From assembly GCF_000708675.1 (NCBI RefSeq), contig NZ_JELR01000002.1:620001-684000 (forward strand): a stretch of DNA of 64,000 nucleotides, given 5' to 3'. The position numbers and the translations under genes are program-made. Origin of the DNA: Microbulbifer sp. HZ11. GTDB lineage: Bacteria > Pseudomonadota > Gammaproteobacteria > Pseudomonadales > Cellvibrionaceae. The notes under the pieces are model-generated. The model did not search any database. It saw nothing but the letters and a program-made list of their open reading frames with translations, and was not told the DNA's origin. Numbering within the stretch: the stretch's first letter is position 1; each line of letters begins with the position of its first letter. Below are positions 18,601 to 26,397 of the stretch, piece after piece.

Positions 18601-18640
18601 CCATTACAGGTCGATCACACGCCATTACACGCAATTACAC
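18601..18640 (-). promoter_or_regulatory. Four tandem 10-bp direct repeats upstream of the RNA candidate
   Basis: On the minus strand: GTGTAATTGC, GTGTAATGGC, GTGTGATCGA, CCTGTAATGG, four head-to-tail units with a 10-bp period. Spacing of one helical turn is what is expected for a dimeric or cooperative regulator binding one DNA face. The array lies directly before the first helices of the RNA candidate, where a promoter would be expected. Confidence 0.5.
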
Positions 18641-18709
18641 GGGTGGGGGTTTATTCCTCAGTCTGATGTTTTTTCCGCCAGCGGGGCACCGTCATCCGGG
18701 TGCAGGAGC

Positions 18710-18840
18710 GTCATGCCAGACTTGATCCGGTACCGGATCCCGAGGGCGGAGTACTTGGTTGGCTCAGTACTGGATGCCGGATCAAGTCCGGCATGACGGG
18801 GAAGTGGTTCTGCGCTGGATGCCGGATCAAGTCCGGCCTG
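18710..18840. repeat. Three copies of a CTGGATGCCGGATCAAGTCC-type repeat
   Basis: Copies at 18710-18739 (inverted, diverged), 18769-18798 and 18815-18840. Each is a short palindrome around CCGGATCAAGTCCGG, a repeat type widespread in proteobacterial intergenic DNA. The interval also holds GCGGAGTACTTGGTTGG, which recurs beside the copy at 28.05 kb, so the unit that spreads may be composite. Confidence 0.8.
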
Positions 18841-19021
18841 CGGTGAAGCCACAACGCTTTGCGGAGGTTTCACTACACTGTGAAGTCGACACCCTGTGTG
18901 CGAGACAGGTTTGTGCCTTTCGGGACGATTGCTTGTTGGTGCGCAGCGGATCCCGTAAGATCGGCGGTCATTTCGCCCATAATTTAATCAGCGCTGACTT
19001 ATCCACACGCACGAGTCCACA

Positions 19022-20428
19022 ATGACGAGAATGTTTTCGCGCCAGAATTACCGCGCCTTTTCCCACGCCTTTGTGGCTTTTATCGCGCTGTGGCTTTATG
19101 CATCCATCGCCCAGGCACAGAGTTATGAACAGCTGTACAGCGATTACCGCGGCAGCCTGTATCAGATTCGCCTGATCGAGCTTTCTTCCAATTCCAAGGC
19201 GGGGTTGGGTTCCGGCTTCCAGATTTCCAAAGACGGCCTGATCGCCACCAATTACCACGTAGTCTCCGAGGCGGTGCACGATACCGACAAGTACGTCCTT
19301 AAATACCTGTCGGTGGATGGCAAGGAAGGCGAGCTTGAGCTGCTGGATGTGGACGTGGTCAACGATCTGGCGATCCTGCGCCAAAAGGGTAAGCCCGGCC
19401 CGGATTTCCTGCAGCTGGCCAGTCAGGCACCGAGCAAGGGTGAAACCATTGTTTCCATGGGTAACCCGCTGGATCTGGGGATGACCATCGTCCCCGGCAC
19501 TTACAACGGCATCGCCGGTGGCAGCTTTTACGATCGCATCCACTTCTCCGGCTCCATCAACCCCGGTATGAGCGGAGGCCCGGTAATCAATCGCAATGGC
19601 CAGGTGGTGGGCATCAACGTAGCCACTGCGGGCAACCAGATCAGCTTCCTGGTACCGGTGGACAAGCTGGTGGCCCTGCTGCTGGACTATAAAAAAGACG
19701 CCGGCGAAGGCAACGGGGCCTTGGAACTGCAACCCGTCATCAACCGCCAGTTGCACAAAAACCAGCAGCGCATCATCGACCAGATCCTTGACGCCAAATG
19801 GCAGCTGCGCCCCCTGGGCGATGCCATGGTGGTGGGGGAAATCGTGCCCTCGATCCAGTGCTGGGGAAATACCAGCGACGACGAAGACGAACTGGTGAAG
19901 CAGGTGGCCAAGGGCTGTACCGGCCAGGATGTGGTGTATCTATCTGAGACCTTTGATACCGGGCGGGTGGAATATGAGTTCTTCTGGCTCGAGTCCGAAG
20001 ACGACTTTCTGTCTTCGCGTTTCTACGCGGCCTACAAGGAAAATATGAGCGGCTTCTTTCCCGGCAACAGCGCCGGTGAGGACGATGTGACCGACTTTAA
20101 CTGCAAGCAGCAGTTCACCACCCACCCGCGTAACGGCCAGGCGCAGAGTGGTGATAACGCGGAAAAGCGTGAAAATGGTGCAGATGCCACCGACGAGGCG
20201 CAAACGCCGCCCAAGGCCAACGGCAGCCGCGAGCCGGTGATTGCACGCACTTCCTATTGCGTGCGCCGCTACAAGGATTACCCGGAGCTGTACGACGTCT
20301 TCTATGTGAGCCTCACGGTAGATCACGACAACCGTGCGCTGGTGAGCCACTTCACCCTGTCCGGGTTCACCCAGGAATCCGCCACTGCCTTTACCCAGAA
20401 GTTTGCGAGCGAAGTTCAATGGCACTGA
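19022..20428 (+). CDS. Secreted trypsin-like serine protease (S1C/HtrA-type fold)
   Basis: 468 aa. Signal peptide or anchor at the N terminus (AFVAFIALWLYASIAQAQ). Protease domain, residues about 45-220, with the triad in context: His in LIATNYHVVSEAV, Asp in DVDVVNDLAILR, Ser in INPGMSGGPVINRNGQVVGI. No PDZ domain is apparent; the second half is a Cys-containing unknown region with an acidic, low-complexity insert (NAEKRENGADATDEAQTPPK). The gene overlaps the next FHA gene by 10 bp, indicating translational coupling. In this locus it may process or transmit an envelope signal to the kinase/FHA system (inference). Confidence 0.9.
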   Translation: MTRMFSRQNYRAFSHAFVAFIALWLYASIAQAQSYEQLYSDYRGSLYQIRLIELSSNSKAGLGSGFQISKDGLIATNYHVVSEAVHDTDKYVLKYLSVDGKEGELELLDVDVVNDLAILRQKGKPGPDFLQLASQAPSKGETIVSMGNPLDLGMTIVPGTYNGIAGGSFYDRIHFSGSINPGMSGGPVINRNGQVVGINVATAGNQISFLVPVDKLVALLLDYKKDAGEGNGALELQPVINRQLHKNQQRIIDQILDAKWQLRPLGDAMVVGEIVPSIQCWGNTSDDEDELVKQVAKGCTGQDVVYLSETFDTGRVEYEFFWLESEDDFLSSRFYAAYKENMSGFFPGNSAGEDDVTDFNCKQQFTTHPRNGQAQSGDNAEKRENGADATDEAQTPPKANGSREPVIARTSYCVRRYKDYPELYDVFYVSLTVDHDNRALVSHFTLSGFTQESATAFTQKFASEVQWH

Positions 20429-21453
20429 TTATCGAAGAAATCAATCGTGCCCACCGGGTGTGCAACCGCTTCCGTATGAACGGCGAGCGCGCCACGCTGG
20501 GCCGCTGCTATAGCAACGATGTAATGCTGGAAGACCCGCACGTAGACCCGGTACACGCGGAAGTGGTGCAGGATGAAGACGGCTGCTATGTACTGCGCGA
20601 CCTGAACAGCCTCAACGGCATGCGCCTGATGCGCAACTTTCGCGATAAATCCGTCAAGCAGGCGGACGTGCGTGAGCGCCAGATCCAGTGTGGTGACGAA
20701 GTGCAGATCGGCAAAAGCCGGGTGCGTTTTATCGATGCTGAAATGAGCGTGGCGCCGGCGGTCCCCCTGCACTCGGCGGAAAATGTGTTTGACCGGGCGG
20801 CAACGCCAATTGTCGCCATCGCCCTGTGCCTGTTGGTGGCAGGGCTCAGCCTGTGGCTGGCCTACCTCGGCAGCACCATGGAATTCGAGTGGACCGGGGC
20901 GGTGGAAGTACTCACCGACGCGGTGATCGGGCTGCTGATTTACGCCGCGGCCTGGGCCTTTATCGGCAAGGTGGTCAAGCACGAGGCGCACTTCCTCGCG
21001 CACCTTTCCATCGCTGCCACCGCGGCGCTGGTCTATGCCGCCTGGCAGTGGTTTGGCTCCCTGCTCAACTTCAACTTCAACCTGCACCAGGCGCTGCCGC
21101 TGCTGAATATCCTGGCATTGGCGGTAATCCTGCCGGTGATGCTGTGGTGCGCGGCCTATCTCGCGCTGAATATCGCTCCACACTGGCGGCTGGTGGCCTC
21201 GGTACTGCTGCCCTGGTGCTTCCTGGGCTTTGCCGCGGCGGTCGAGATTGGCAAGATGGACGAGTTCAGCGACTCCCCTGAGGTGTCCAAGGAGCTGAAG
21301 TCCAAAAGCCTGCTGTGGCGCAAGCCGGTGCCTCTGGAAGAGTTCCTGGCCTCCACGCCGGCGCTGTTCGATATCCCACTGGATCAGGAGTCTGGCAAGA
21401 AAAAAACCGCCAGCAAGGCGACGGAATCGGATCTGGAGGTACGCGGCGAGTAA
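20419..21453 (+). CDS. FHA-domain membrane protein
   Basis: 344 aa from the ATG at 20419, inside the end of the protease gene. N-terminal FHA domain, residues about 15-95: TLGRCYSNDVMLED, DPVHAEVVQ (the usual Ser before His is replaced by Pro-Val), DLNSLNGMRL. It is followed by about five hydrophobic helices (PIVAIALCLLVAGLSLWLAYL, LIYAAAWAFIG, ATAALVYAAWQWF, ILALAVILPVMLWC, VLLPWCFLGFAAAVEI) and a charged cytoplasmic tail. A likely membrane receptor for phosphothreonine proteins made by the two kinases; that link is inferred from gene clustering. Confidence 0.88.
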   Translation: MALIIEEINRAHRVCNRFRMNGERATLGRCYSNDVMLEDPHVDPVHAEVVQDEDGCYVLRDLNSLNGMRLMRNFRDKSVKQADVRERQIQCGDEVQIGKSRVRFIDAEMSVAPAVPLHSAENVFDRAATPIVAIALCLLVAGLSLWLAYLGSTMEFEWTGAVEVLTDAVIGLLIYAAAWAFIGKVVKHEAHFLAHLSIAATAALVYAAWQWFGSLLNFNFNLHQALPLLNILALAVILPVMLWCAAYLALNIAPHWRLVASVLLPWCFLGFAAAVEIGKMDEFSDSPEVSKELKSKSLLWRKPVPLEEFLASTPALFDIPLDQESGKKKTASKATESDLEVRGE

Positions 21454-21551
21454 ATGCCCACTTAATCTGGCCCAACCGTCGAACTCTGTGCCGTGAACGC
21501 ATAAAATCTCCGCGCGCCGCTGCCTTCTGGCGCGCACAAGGAGTGAATGTC

Positions 21552-22637
21552 ATGACCGAGTCCAATAAAGATCACAGCCTTTTCTGGAGCCCCGCGGTGG
21601 CGAAGCTGCAGCCGTATGTCCCCGGCGAGCAGCCCAAGACCACCGCGCGCCTGATCAAGCTGAATACCAACGAGAGCCCCTACCCACCCTCTCCCAAGGC
21701 GCAGGCGGTGCTGCAGGAAGAAGGCCTGGCTGCCCATCTGCGCCTCTACCCGGACCCGGAATCCACCCAACTGCGCGAGACCATCGCCGCCCAGTTTGAC
21801 CTGTCACCGGAGCAGGTGTTTGTGGGCAACGGTTCCGACGAGGTACTGGCGCACGCTTTCTACAGCTTCTTCCAGCGCCCGGAGCCGCTACTGTACCCGG
21901 ACATCACCTACAGCTTTTATCCCGTCTACTGCCAGTTTTACGGCATCGAGTCACAAAAGCTGCCCCTGCGGGACGACTTCTCCATCGCGGTAGAAGACTT
22001 TGCCATCGATAACGCCGGCGGCGTGATTATCCCCAACCCCAATGCCCCGACCGGACGCTATTTGCCGCTGGCAGAAATCGAGAAGCTGCTGCAATTGCAC
22101 CCGGAGCGGGTGGTGGTGATCGACGAGGCCTATATTGATTTTGGTGGCGAGAGTGCGGTCGCCCTGATCGACCGCTACCCGAACCTGCTGGTGATTCACA
22201 CCCTGTCCAAATCCCACGCCCTGGCGGGTTTGCGCCTGGGTTATGCCATGGGCCAGGCGCACCTGATCGAGGGGCTGAACCGGGCAAAGAACTCCTTCAA
22301 CTCCTACCCTATCGACGGTATTGCACAGAAAGTCGCGACGGCGGCAATTGCCGACCGGGAGTGGCTGGCGGACAACTGCGCCAAGGTGATCGCGACCCGC
22401 GAGTGGACCTGCTCTGAGCTGACCGAGATCGGTTTCGATATCGTCCCTTCCACCGCCAACTTTATCTTTGCCAAGCCCCAAAAAATTTCCGCAGAGGATC
22501 TGTTCAACGCCCTGCGCGAACGCAATATCATCGTGCGCTATTTCAACAAGCCGCGGATTAGTGAGTACTTGCGTATCAGCATTGGAACCGATGAGGAAAT
22601 GCAGGCGCTGGTGGCGGCTTGTCGGGAAGTTTTATAG
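21552..22637 (+). CDS. hisC: Histidinol-phosphate aminotransferase
   Basis: PLP-dependent fold-type I enzyme of histidine synthesis (imidazole acetol phosphate to histidinol phosphate). 361 aa from the ATG at 21552, with AAGGAG 8 nt upstream. Motifs: KLNTNESPYPPSPKA, QVFVGNGSDEVLAHAF, IIPNPNAPTGRYL, VVIDEAYIDFGG, and the PLP lysine in HTLSKSHALAGLRLGYA. It stands alone, outside a his operon, so a role with aromatic amino acids is also possible. A large hairpin repeat follows the stop. Confidence 0.93.
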   Translation: MTESNKDHSLFWSPAVAKLQPYVPGEQPKTTARLIKLNTNESPYPPSPKAQAVLQEEGLAAHLRLYPDPESTQLRETIAAQFDLSPEQVFVGNGSDEVLAHAFYSFFQRPEPLLYPDITYSFYPVYCQFYGIESQKLPLRDDFSIAVEDFAIDNAGGVIIPNPNAPTGRYLPLAEIEKLLQLHPERVVVIDEAYIDFGGESAVALIDRYPNLLVIHTLSKSHALAGLRLGYAMGQAHLIEGLNRAKNSFNSYPIDGIAQKVATAAIADREWLADNCAKVIATREWTCSELTEIGFDIVPSTANFIFAKPQKISAEDLFNALRERNIIVRYFNKPRISEYLRISIGTDEEMQALVAACREVL

Positions 22638-22692
22638 CTCTCTAGAGTTTTTCACCCTCAAACCAGTTGGCAAGGGATTGGGTAGTTCTGAA

Positions 22693-22805
22693 GGCTTGGA
22701 TGGCCGGGGCTCTCTCGCTAGACCTTCACCGCCATGGACGGCGGTGCAGAGCCCCCAGGGATGGGTTCACGGCGTGTCTAGCGAGAGAGCACCGGCCAGC
22801 CAAGC
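22693..22805. repeat. Stem-variable hairpin repeat, copy 2
   Basis: Between hisC and mepA. Outer arms 22693-22723 and 22775-22805 pair (CTCTCTCGCTAGAC with GTCTAGCGAGAGAG, plus GGCTTGG.TGGCCGG outside). Inside are a short palindrome CACCGCCATGGACGGCGGTG (22727-22746) and the conserved core AGAGCCCCCAGGGATGGGTT at 22748-22767. Same order of parts as copy 1, different stem sequence. Confidence 0.85.
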
Positions 22806-22926
22806 CGCCCCTCAATAGCCGACAACCGCCAAAAACCACGAAAGCGGATACTTCCACAGAACTAGCGGACGGAACCTCTATAATTTCTCGACCACCAAAC
22901 CCTAAATCGACGTACCCGCAGTAACC

Positions 22927-23817
22927 ATGTCGCCTCAGATCAAGAAAGCCTTTCAAATCCTATCCGCCGCCACACTGGCTCTGTTGGCGAGCACCTCTTC
23001 CGCCAAAAACCCCTGGGAAGCGGTGAAGAAACCGTCGAACCAGCTGCCCGAAAGCATCGGCAGCTACAGCAACGGCTGTCTGAGCGGCGCGGAGCAGATG
23101 CCATTGCGCGGCGAAGGCTTTCAGCTGGTGCGCACCGGGCGCGACCGTCACTACGGCAATCCGTATCTGGTGGAGTTTCTCAAGGATTTTTCCAACGCCG
23201 TGGAAGAAAACAACCTCGGTCGGCTGCAGATCGGTGATATGTCCATGGCCCGTGGCGGACCGTTTAGCAGCGGGCACAAGAGCCACCAGCAGGGGCTGGA
23301 TGCGGATATCTGGTTTTCCCAGGATAAGCGCGCCGCCGAGCGCCCGCTGACAGCCTGGGAGCGGGACAATATCTCCGCTATCCCCATGGCCGACGAGCGC
23401 AAGCATGTACTGCTGGAGGAAAACTGGGATCCGCGTATTCCCAATATCCTGCGTCTAGCCTCGGAAGATCCTCGCGTCGCACGAATCTTCGTGCACCCCA
23501 CCATCAAGCGAAAAATGTGCAATATTGCAGGGAGCGATAACGAATGGTTGCGCAAGGTGCGCCCCTGGTGGGGACACAATTACCACTTTCATGTACGTCT
23601 GAACTGCCCGCCGGGGGACAAAAATTGCAAGCCGCAGGCGAAGGTACGCGGCAAACCCTGCGGCGGCGGCCTGGACTGGTGGTTTAGCGATGAATTTTAC
23701 GCCATTCTAAACGGTACCGCGCCCACCAAACCCAAGCCGGAAAAACCGCCTAAGAAACCAGAAATGCCCACTCAGTGCGCCCAGGTACTGACGGCACCGG
23801 CAGAGCCGAACAACTGA
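22927..23817 (+). CDS. mepA: Penicillin-insensitive murein endopeptidase
   Basis: Periplasmic LAS-type zinc peptidase cleaving D-Ala-mDAP cross-links in peptidoglycan. 296 aa with signal peptide (ILSAATLALLASTSSA). Zinc-site motifs SSGHKSHQQGLDADIWF (His and Asp ligands) and WWGHNYHFHVRLNCPPGDKN (HxH), plus the family Cys residues (NGCLSGAEQMP, KPCGGGLDWWF). Short Lys/Pro-rich tail. Ten bases before ddl, so a cell-wall operon is likely. Confidence 0.95.
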   Translation: MSPQIKKAFQILSAATLALLASTSSAKNPWEAVKKPSNQLPESIGSYSNGCLSGAEQMPLRGEGFQLVRTGRDRHYGNPYLVEFLKDFSNAVEENNLGRLQIGDMSMARGGPFSSGHKSHQQGLDADIWFSQDKRAAERPLTAWERDNISAIPMADERKHVLLEENWDPRIPNILRLASEDPRVARIFVHPTIKRKMCNIAGSDNEWLRKVRPWWGHNYHFHVRLNCPPGDKNCKPQAKVRGKPCGGGLDWWFSDEFYAILNGTAPTKPKPEKPPKKPEMPTQCAQVLTAPAEPNN

Positions 23818-23827
23818 TGAGAGCCAG

Positions 23828-24868
23828 ATGAATACACAGGCCCCAAATAGCACCCCATCACGGACCATTCACGTTTTGCTGATCTGCGGCGGTGGCGGCA
23901 GTGAGCACGATGTTTCCCTGCGCACCGCGGATTTTATCCAACGGGAACTGGCGAAATCACCGACGGTCCAGCTGACCCGGGTCACCATGGACGGCGATGG
24001 CCGCTTTGTGGATGAGAATGACCAGGTACGGGAGTTACGCTCAGACAAGCTGTTGTACAGCGCATCGGGCGGCAATTCCGGCAGTGCGCAGCCGGTGGAT
24101 TATGTAGTCCCGGCGATTCACGGTTACCCCGGGGAAACCGGCGATCTGCAATCGCAGCTGGAAATTCTCGGACTACCCTATTTCGGCTGCGGGCCTGAGG
24201 CGAGCAAGATCTGTTTTAACAAGATCACTACCAAGCTTTGGCTGACGGCCCTTGGGATCGACAATACCCCGTATCAGTTTCTGTGTGCGGACAATGCAGA
24301 CGAGGCGGCGAAGGCGCAGGATGCATTGAAGCAATGGGGTTCGGTGTTTGTGAAGGCGTCGAACCAGGGGTCTTCGGTGGGTTGTTACAAGGTGAGCGAT
24401 CCGGAGGCTCTGGATGGGGCTTTGCGGGAGGCGTTCAAACTGTCGCCCTATGTGCTGGTGGAGAAGTGTCTTAAGGTGCGGGAGCTGGAGGTGGCGGCTT
24501 ACATCTATGACGGCGAATTGGTTGTGACGCCGCCGGGTGAGGTGTGTGCGCCGGAGGATACATTTTATAGTTACGAGGAAAAGTACGCGGAGGCCAGCCG
24601 GGCGCGGACCCATGTGGTGGCGGAGGGCTTGTCGGATGCACAGCTGGGATGGATTCGCGAGGCGTCCAAGCGGGCGTTTGTGGGTTTACAGTTAAAGGAC
24701 CTTTCGCGGATTGATTTCTTTCTGACGGATGACGGGGAGATTTATCTGAATGAGGTAAATACCTTTCCGGGGATGACTTCTATTTCGATGTTCCCGAAAA
24801 TGCTGCAAAACCAGGGGCATGATTTTTCATCTTATCTCGGTACTCTCATCCGAAGTGCAGTCCAGTAA
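23828..24868 (+). CDS. ddl: D-alanine-D-alanine ligase
   Basis: ATP-grasp enzyme making the D-Ala-D-Ala dipeptide for peptidoglycan. 346 aa. Motifs: LLICGGGGSEHDVSLRTA near the N terminus, VVPAIHGYPGETGDLQ, the ATP-grasp stretch WGSVFVKASNQGSSVGCYKV, and the catalytic and metal loop LKDLSRIDFFLTDDGEIYLN followed by EVNTFPGMTSISMFPKM. It lies outside the mur/fts cluster, directly after mepA, so it may be a second Ddl. The 3' half is strikingly G-rich on the coding strand compared with the 5' half. Confidence 0.94.
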   Translation: MNTQAPNSTPSRTIHVLLICGGGGSEHDVSLRTADFIQRELAKSPTVQLTRVTMDGDGRFVDENDQVRELRSDKLLYSASGGNSGSAQPVDYVVPAIHGYPGETGDLQSQLEILGLPYFGCGPEASKICFNKITTKLWLTALGIDNTPYQFLCADNADEAAKAQDALKQWGSVFVKASNQGSSVGCYKVSDPEALDGALREAFKLSPYVLVEKCLKVRELEVAAYIYDGELVVTPPGEVCAPEDTFYSYEEKYAEASRARTHVVAEGLSDAQLGWIREASKRAFVGLQLKDLSRIDFFLTDDGEIYLNEVNTFPGMTSISMFPKMLQNQGHDFSSYLGTLIRSAVQ

Positions 24869-24875
24869 CTTATCC

Positions 24876-25046
24876 CGGTGGCGGTGACGCTACCGGGTGC
24901 AGCTTTGTAAGACACGAGCTAGGCGCCCCCCCGATAACCCATCCATGGGGGCTCTTCCACGAGGTGGCCCGGCCGCTCCACGGATTCACGGCGCCTTCGG
25001 CCCCTCTCGCGGAAGGCCTTACAAAGCTGCACCCGGCATCGTCACC
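24876..25046. repeat. Stem-variable hairpin repeat, copy 3
   Basis: Between convergent ddl and the HNH gene. Arms GGTGCAGCTTTGTAAG (24896-24911) and CTTACAAAGCTGCACC (25018-25033) are perfect complements, continued outward by GGTGACG./CGTCACC. Read on the minus strand the interior carries AGAGCCCCCATGGATGGGTT (24935-24954) and CGCCTAGCTCGTGTCTT, almost identical to the core of copy 1, but the outer stem is unrelated to that of copy 1. Confidence 0.85.
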
Positions 25047-25073
25047 TTCACAATTCCCTTCAAATAAACCTAC

Positions 25074-25661
25074 TCAACTGACCTGCGGCAGCCCATTTTC
25101 CAGCCACCCTTCCTGCCGTTTTCTCGAAAACTGCCCCCGTAAAAACTCCATCTGATCTCCACGAATCCGCGCACTGTTGGTAAGTGCCAGGTATTCCGCC
25201 GCATTGGGAACAAATGGCAGCGCCAGTAGTTCCATGTCGATATTTTCCAACAGCCGGTTGCCCTTGTGCTGATTGCAGCGCCGGCAGGCGGTGACGACGT
25301 TTTCCCAGGTATCACGGCCGCCTTTGGAGACGGGGTGAATATGGTCGCGGGTGAGTTCGCGGATGGGGAATCCGTTACCGCAGTACAGGCACAGGTGCTG
25401 ATCCCGCGCGAACAGGGCGCGGTTGGTGAGGGGCGGGCGGGTTCGGGGGCGGGCCATGCGGTCGCCACCGCAGGCGATGATGGCGGCGAGGTCAAGGGTT
25501 GAGCGCTCACCGAGGCGGTTAATTCCCCCATGTACCGTCTGTACAACACCACCAAGAGTCCAGGTGACCAGTTCCCGCACATACAAACAGGCGGCTTCTT
25601 CCCAGGTCAGCCATTCGAGGGGTTGGCCGGCGAGATTCAGCCTCAGGATTTGCGCTTGCAT
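25074..25661 (-). CDS. HNH endonuclease
   Basis: 195 aa from the ATG at 25661 (MQAQILRLNLAGQPLEWLTW), which has a strong GGGAGGTGA ribosome site; the frame is open to 25712. HNH/zinc motif in the second half: CLYCGNGFPIRELTRDH, then IHPVSKGGRDTWENVVTACR and RCNQHKGNRL, with two CxxC pairs and the catalytic His. The N-terminal part (QPLEWLTWEEAACLYVRELV) is shared with chromosomal HNH proteins that occur in many environmental bacteria without mobile-element context. DNA target and role unknown. Confidence 0.9.
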   Translation of the reverse strand: MQAQILRLNLAGQPLEWLTWEEAACLYVRELVTWTLGGVVQTVHGGINRLGERSTLDLAAIIACGGDRMARPRTRPPLTNRALFARDQHLCLYCGNGFPIRELTRDHIHPVSKGGRDTWENVVTACRRCNQHKGNRLLENIDMELLALPFVPNAAEYLALTNSARIRGDQMEFLRGQFSRKRQEGWLENGLPQVS

Positions 25662-26397
25662 GAGTTCACCTCCCGTTTTTGCGAGCTCAGGAAACCATTC
25701 AATAAACAACAAAGCCCCGCGGACAGTCCGGCGAGGCTCGGGGAATTTAAAAAGTTGTCAGGGAAAACGTGGACAGAAGACTTGGAGAAAGAAGCGGAGA
25801 GAGAGGAAGAATTCGATGCGCGGGAGGAATGGAGCGAATTCTGGAGCCGATGGAGGCTAGACCACCAGTGATGAGCGGGTGGTTGCGGTACGAACGGGTA
25901 CAGCATTTGATTACTGAATTCGTTATCCTCCTCATACCCACCAGTCATAAAATTGGACCGGCTTGCTCTGATTAAAGCGGAGGTTTGTTACGATTTCCAG
26001 ACAGTGGAGGCAATCCGCTGCAGAAATCTACCAAACAGCCGCAGCGAGCCTGTATAGACAAGATGTGAAAGCGTTAAAACAAGAAGAACCATACGGCGAG
26101 TTCAGGAAGGAAAGAAATTTTGCAGGCTCAGAATGTAAAACACCGCTTGAGCAATCCGGCCCAAGCGGTGCGTCTCACAGGATGGTGCCCAAATCCTTTC
26201 GGGCTGGCAGCGCGGTCTCCAATCCTTGGTGACCTGTCCTTGCCGCCGTTGCAATCCGTTCTCCGTCCTTGCAAATACATTATGATGGTCGAATGGGAAA
26301 ATTAGGGTAGTGGGAAAGTGCTGAACTTGTTGTAAGAGATGTCTTACAAGCGAGTGACGGTCGTCACATTAAACCTGATCAGGTCCGGGGGAGGCGC
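25662..26397 (+). other. Gene-free stretch upstream of the dehydrogenase gene
   Basis: About 735 bp with no convincing gene and locally A+T-rich. Seen: hairpin CACCGCTTG (26141-26149) with CAAGCGGTG (26162-26170), and the palindrome GTGACggtcGTCAC at 26354-26367, 30 bp before the dehydrogenase start, which is a good operator candidate. A frame open from 25972 to about 26235 lacks a start codon and any recognisable similarity. Confidence 0.5.
26354..26367. promoter_or_regulatory. Palindromic operator candidate GTGAC-N4-GTCAC
   Basis: Perfect inverted repeat GTGACggtcGTCAC in the presumed leader or promoter of the dehydrogenase gene. The half-sites loosely resemble those bound by RegA-type regulators, one of which is encoded just downstream; the link is speculative. 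Confidence 0.35.

Noticed and set aside
25972..26235. Open frame of about 88 codons with protein-like composition (AEIYQTAAASLYRQDVKALK)
   Set aside because: No start codon with ribosome site, no recognised family, and its second half is a hairpin region; could be a decayed gene but cannot be supported.
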